Shown here piece by piece: positions 61,028 through 64,000 of a DNA stretch of 64,000 bases. A model generated the notes under the pieces. The model did not search any database. It saw only the letters and a list, made by a program, of their open reading frames with translations, and was not told the DNA's origin. The DNA comes from Candidatus Lernaella stagnicola (GTDB lineage Bacteria > Lernaellota > Lernaellaia > Lernaellales > Lernaellaceae), in assembly GCA_030765525.1 (NCBI GenBank), contig JAVCCK010000010.1:62001-126000 (forward strand), read 5' to 3'. Both the position numbers and the translations under genes were made by a program. Position 1 is the stretch's first letter. Each line of letters begins with the position of its first letter.

Positions 61028-62071
61028 ATGAAGTTCTTCGAGATCATTCCGCCCGACACCAATATCCAGTTTATCAGCAAGGCAAAAATCCTGGTGCTCG
61101 GTTCGGCGGTCGTCGTGCTGGTGGCGATCATTATCACCGCCATCAACGGCCTCAACTGGGGCATTGATTTTGCGGGCGGCTTGGAAATGCGTGTCGATTT
61201 TCACGGCGCGGCGCAGAATATCACGATTGGTGACGTCCGCGATGCCATGGGCTCGCTGCCCGAAGACCTGCCCCTCAAAGGCGTCCAGGTCGCGCAATTC
61301 CGATTCGAGGACGAAAACAAAAACGCCTTTTCGATCAAAGCCAAAGGCGAAGAAAATGTCGCGCGACTCGAGGCCATTGCCGACGCGAAACGCGCCGCGG
61401 CGCCGGAAGATGCGGTCGCCGCAAACCAACAAAGCGCACTGCTCGACTTGTCCACACGCCTGCACCAACATCTGGAAACGACTTTCGGCAAAGGAACGGT
61501 GACCGTCGTCTCGACCGACTTGGTCGGCCCCCGCGTCGGCGCGACGCTGCGGAAGAAGGGCTTTTACGCGATCTTTTACGCGTTGATCGGCATTCTGGCC
61601 TACGTCGGTTGGCGCTTCAATTTCCGCTTCAGCCCCGGCGGCGTGATCGCCCTGGCGCATGACGTGATCATTACCGTGGGTGTGTTTTCGTTCTTGCAGC
61701 GCGAGATCAGCCTCGTGACGATCGCCGCGCTATTGACCATCGCCGGTTACTCGATCAACGACACCATCGTCGTGTACGACCGCATTCGTGAAGGACGCGA
61801 GCGCAAATACCGAACAAAGCCGCTGGACGAAGCGGTCAATTTATCCATCAACGAAACGCTCAGCCGCACGTTGCTGACTTCGGGCACGACGCTAATCGTC
61901 GTGGCAGCCCTGCTCTTCTTGGGCGGCGAAATCCTCTTCGATTTCGCCCTGGCGCTGATGATCGGCGTGCTGGTGGGCACCTATTCGTCGGTATTTATCG
62001 CCAGTCCGATTTACGTGTGGTTGGAAAACGGGTTCGCCGCGCGCCGTAAAGCGCGAGGAGCGCTTCGCTAA
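61028..62071 (+). CDS. secF: Protein translocase subunit SecF
   Basis: About 347 residues, six helices. INGLNWGIDFAGGLEMRVDF, then FYALIGILAYVGWRFNFRFS, GVIALAHDVIITVGVFS and YSINDTIVVYDRIREGRERK, the SecF signature. The periplasmic insert is longer than usual. 15 bp after secD. Confidence 0.95.
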   Translation: MKFFEIIPPDTNIQFISKAKILVLGSAVVVLVAIIITAINGLNWGIDFAGGLEMRVDFHGAAQNITIGDVRDAMGSLPEDLPLKGVQVAQFRFEDENKNAFSIKAKGEENVARLEAIADAKRAAAPEDAVAANQQSALLDLSTRLHQHLETTFGKGTVTVVSTDLVGPRVGATLRKKGFYAIFYALIGILAYVGWRFNFRFSPGGVIALAHDVIITVGVFSFLQREISLVTIAALLTIAGYSINDTIVVYDRIREGRERKYRTKPLDEAVNLSINETLSRTLLTSGTTLIVVAALLFLGGEILFDFALALMIGVLVGTYSSVFIASPIYVWLENGFAARRKARGALR

Positions 62072-62092
62072 CCAACAAGGAGCAATAATCCC

Positions 62093-63811
62093 GTGCCGTC
62101 GGCTCGCAAACGTTGGATTATTGCCGAGGCGAATCCCCTCGTCGAGCGGCGGCTGCAGGACGAGGTGGGCGTCGGGCCCATCACGGCGCGGGTGCTGGCC
62201 GCCCGCGGTTTGACCGACCCGGCGCACGTCGAACGCTTCTTTCATCCCCGCTTACAAGACTTGCCCCACCCGCATCTCATGCGTGACGCCGAAAAAGCGG
62301 CGGGGCGTATCGCCGATGCCCTCGAACGTGGCGAAACCATCGTGGTGTTCGGCGACTACGATGCCGACGGCGTGACGGCCTCGTCGGTGGTTGCCGATTT
62401 CATGCGAAACATGGGGCACCCGGTTCGGGTCTACATTCCGCATCGCGTCGAGGAAGGCTACGGAATGCAGCCGGGGGCGGTGCAGGAATTGGCCGCGGCC
62501 GGATGTTCGTTGCTGATCACCGTCGATTGCGGCTCTAACGATACGCCTGCAATCACCCGGGCCGCCGAACTGGGCGTGGACACGGTCGTCACCGATCACC
62601 ACGAAATCGACGGTCCGCTGCCGCCGGCGTTCGCGATGCTCAACCCGCACCAAGCCGATTGCGGTTTCCACGAGGAGCCATTGGCCGGAGTCGGCGTGGC
62701 CTTTTTCTTGGTTGCGGCCGTGCGCATCGAGTTGGCGAAACGAGGGCACGAGGTGGCGGATCGTTTCGACATGAAACGATTGCTCGATTTGGTGGCGCTG
62801 GGCACGGTGGCGGACATCGTGCCGTTGGTCGGCGTGAATCGGGCGCTGGTCACGGCGGGCTTGAAGTTGATCGATGAGGCGGCGCGGCCGGGAATTGCGG
62901 CGCTTAAACGCGTGGCGGGCGTGGGATCGCCGGTGCGCGCGGGTGACATCGGCTATCGGCTGGCACCCCGGATCAACGCCGCGGGTCGCATGGGCGATGC
63001 GTCGGTGGGCGTCGATCTACTGCTGACCGACGACCCGGCCAAGGCCCGCGCGATCGCGCAGCAATTGCATGAAGAGAACACTAAGCGGCAGGCGGTCGAG
63101 GCGACGATATTCGCCGAAGCGCGCCGGATGTTCACGAGCATCAACGGCCACGAACGGTTGCGTTCGATCGTGCTGGCGCATCCGCAATGGCACCCGGGGG
63201 TGATCGGTATTGTGGCCAGCCGGATGGTTGAGGCTTTTCATCGGCCGACGGTGTTGATCGCCGCGCGGGGCGAGGTCGGGCAAGGCTCGGGGCGGTCGAT
63301 CTCCGCCTTCAACCTGCACGAGGCGGTCAGTGCGTGCGCGAGTCACTTGGAAGGATGCGGCGGGCACGCGCAGGCGGCGGGCTTGCAGATTCGTCCGGAG
63401 AACATCGTGGCTTTCGCGCAGGCGTTTGAGGAGCATACGCGCGGCGTGCTGCAAACCGAGGATCTGGCACCGCGGCAGCACGTCGATGCTTGGTGCGAGA
63501 TCGACGAGATCAGCGAGTCGTTGGTGCGGGAGCTGGGGCAGTTGGCGCCCTTCGGCTGCGGCAATCCGGAGCCGGTGTTGGCGGCGCGCGACGTGGAAGT
63601 TCTCAACAAACAGATCGTGGGGCGGGATCACCTGAAGATGCGCATTCCCTGTCGGCGCTCGGCGCTGGCGGTGATCGCCTACGGTTTCGCTCCCATGAGT
63701 CAGGAAATCGGTTCGCGGATCGACCTCGCGTTTACGCCGGAATTCAGCTACTACGGCGGCGTCGAGCACGTGCAGCTACGCGCCAAGGACCTTGCCATTC
63801 CCGATAAATAG
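62093..63811 (+). CDS. recJ: Single-stranded-DNA exonuclease RecJ
   Basis: About 572 residues. DHH phosphoesterase: VVFGDYDADGVTASSVVADF, LLITVDCGSNDTPAI, VVTDHHEID, RINAAGRMGDASVGVDLLL; DHHA1 with GSGRSISAFNLHEAVSACAS and GGHAQAAGLQI, then the RecJ OB domain. 5'-3' exonuclease in repair and recombination. GTG 62093 with AAGGAG ten bases upstream. It follows secF by 21 bp. Confidence 0.94.
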   Translation: MPSARKRWIIAEANPLVERRLQDEVGVGPITARVLAARGLTDPAHVERFFHPRLQDLPHPHLMRDAEKAAGRIADALERGETIVVFGDYDADGVTASSVVADFMRNMGHPVRVYIPHRVEEGYGMQPGAVQELAAAGCSLLITVDCGSNDTPAITRAAELGVDTVVTDHHEIDGPLPPAFAMLNPHQADCGFHEEPLAGVGVAFFLVAAVRIELAKRGHEVADRFDMKRLLDLVALGTVADIVPLVGVNRALVTAGLKLIDEAARPGIAALKRVAGVGSPVRAGDIGYRLAPRINAAGRMGDASVGVDLLLTDDPAKARAIAQQLHEENTKRQAVEATIFAEARRMFTSINGHERLRSIVLAHPQWHPGVIGIVASRMVEAFHRPTVLIAARGEVGQGSGRSISAFNLHEAVSACASHLEGCGGHAQAAGLQIRPENIVAFAQAFEEHTRGVLQTEDLAPRQHVDAWCEIDEISESLVRELGQLAPFGCGNPEPVLAARDVEVLNKQIVGRDHLKMRIPCRRSALAVIAYGFAPMSQEIGSRIDLAFTPEFSYYGGVEHVQLRAKDLAIPDK

Positions 63812-63817
63812 ATATTC

Positions 63818-64000
63818 CTACTCGGCGTCCCTCACACAGCGAAAACCGATATGCGGCGGGTCAATGGCAGGCGGATCGCTGACTTCCATCCACGCCAGCA
63901 ACGCATGATCGGGGGCTCCCCCATGCCGTTGTCCGGTTCGTAACCGCCGCCGCGCAGTACGTATGAACCGACAAAGGTAGACGACGGAGTCGTCGTCCAT
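63818..64000 (-). pseudogene. Formylglycine-generating-enzyme-like gene, 3' end, apparent frameshift
   Basis: Read towards its stop, the minus strand ends DPPHIGFRCVRDAE, the typical C-terminus of FGE/SUMF1-type domains. Upstream family-like sequence (TFVGSYVLRGGGYEPDNGMG) lies in a different frame from DHALLAWMEVSD. One extra G in the run of five (63918-63922) would join them as NGMGGAPDHALLAW. Either a real one-base deletion or a sequencing error. Only the last ~60 codons are in the window. Convergent with recJ. Confidence 0.6.

Overview
The window is GC-rich bacterial DNA from a double-membrane organism. It encodes several predicted outer-membrane beta-barrels, many lipoproteins, YajC-SecD-SecF, and a textbook sigma-54 promoter. 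Receiver plus PATAN (DUF4388) proteins, slipin/NfeD and aspartate-rich lipoproteins suggest a deltaproteobacteria-like lineage (Myxococcota or a neighbouring candidate phylum). That placement is inference; no rRNA or tRNA gene was recognised in the window.

Layout. 1-2.9 kb: a BtrH-type protein between two B12-binding radical SAM genes. 3-4.3 kb: DprA and a tiny zinc-ribbon protein. 4.5-17 kb: a surface-lipoprotein block. It holds a giant poly-aspartate lipoprotein, a HAD hydrolase, a 5'-nucleotidase, three lipoproteins with YhcR-like OB folds, a lipoprotein with two lamin-tail domains, and an outer-membrane barrel. 17-22 kb: a membrane protein, a sphingosine-1-phosphate-lyase-like PLP enzyme, a thioesterase, a small barrel and an FG-GAP protein. 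22-28 kb: tig-clpP-clpX-lon on the minus strand behind a strong sigma-70 promoter. 28-38 kb: single genes (glycosyltransferase, SGNH hydrolase, lipoproteins, pirin, TrxC, GlgA, CoA-transferase). 38-39.5 kb: a PQQ-type sugar dehydrogenase lipoprotein. 39.5-47 kb: a tightly overlapped minus-strand operon of a deoxyhypusine-synthase-like protein and three receiver/PATAN paralogues. 48-54 kb: uracil-DNA glycosylase, NfeD protease, slipin, a diguanylate cyclase, a CoA-disulfide-reductase-like flavoprotein and a response regulator. 54.2-55.5 kb: a gene-free repeat island. 55.6-63.8 kb: queA-tgt-(SecD-like lipoprotein)-yajC-secD-secF-recJ. The window ends in the frameshifted 3' end of a formylglycine-generating-enzyme-like gene.

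Three things stand out. First, the domains that elsewhere make up secreted nucleases such as YhcR and ExeM (lamin-tail, OB fold, 5'-nucleotidase) occur here as separate neighbouring lipoproteins, several carrying long Asp stalks next to the lipidated cysteine. Second, the three receiver/PATAN paralogues show a graded loss of the phospho-acceptor (Asp, Glu, Ser) and reciprocal decay of the J-domain HPD motif. Third, a lipid-anchored copy of the SecD periplasmic region, without membrane helices, lies next to the genuine yajC-secD-secF.
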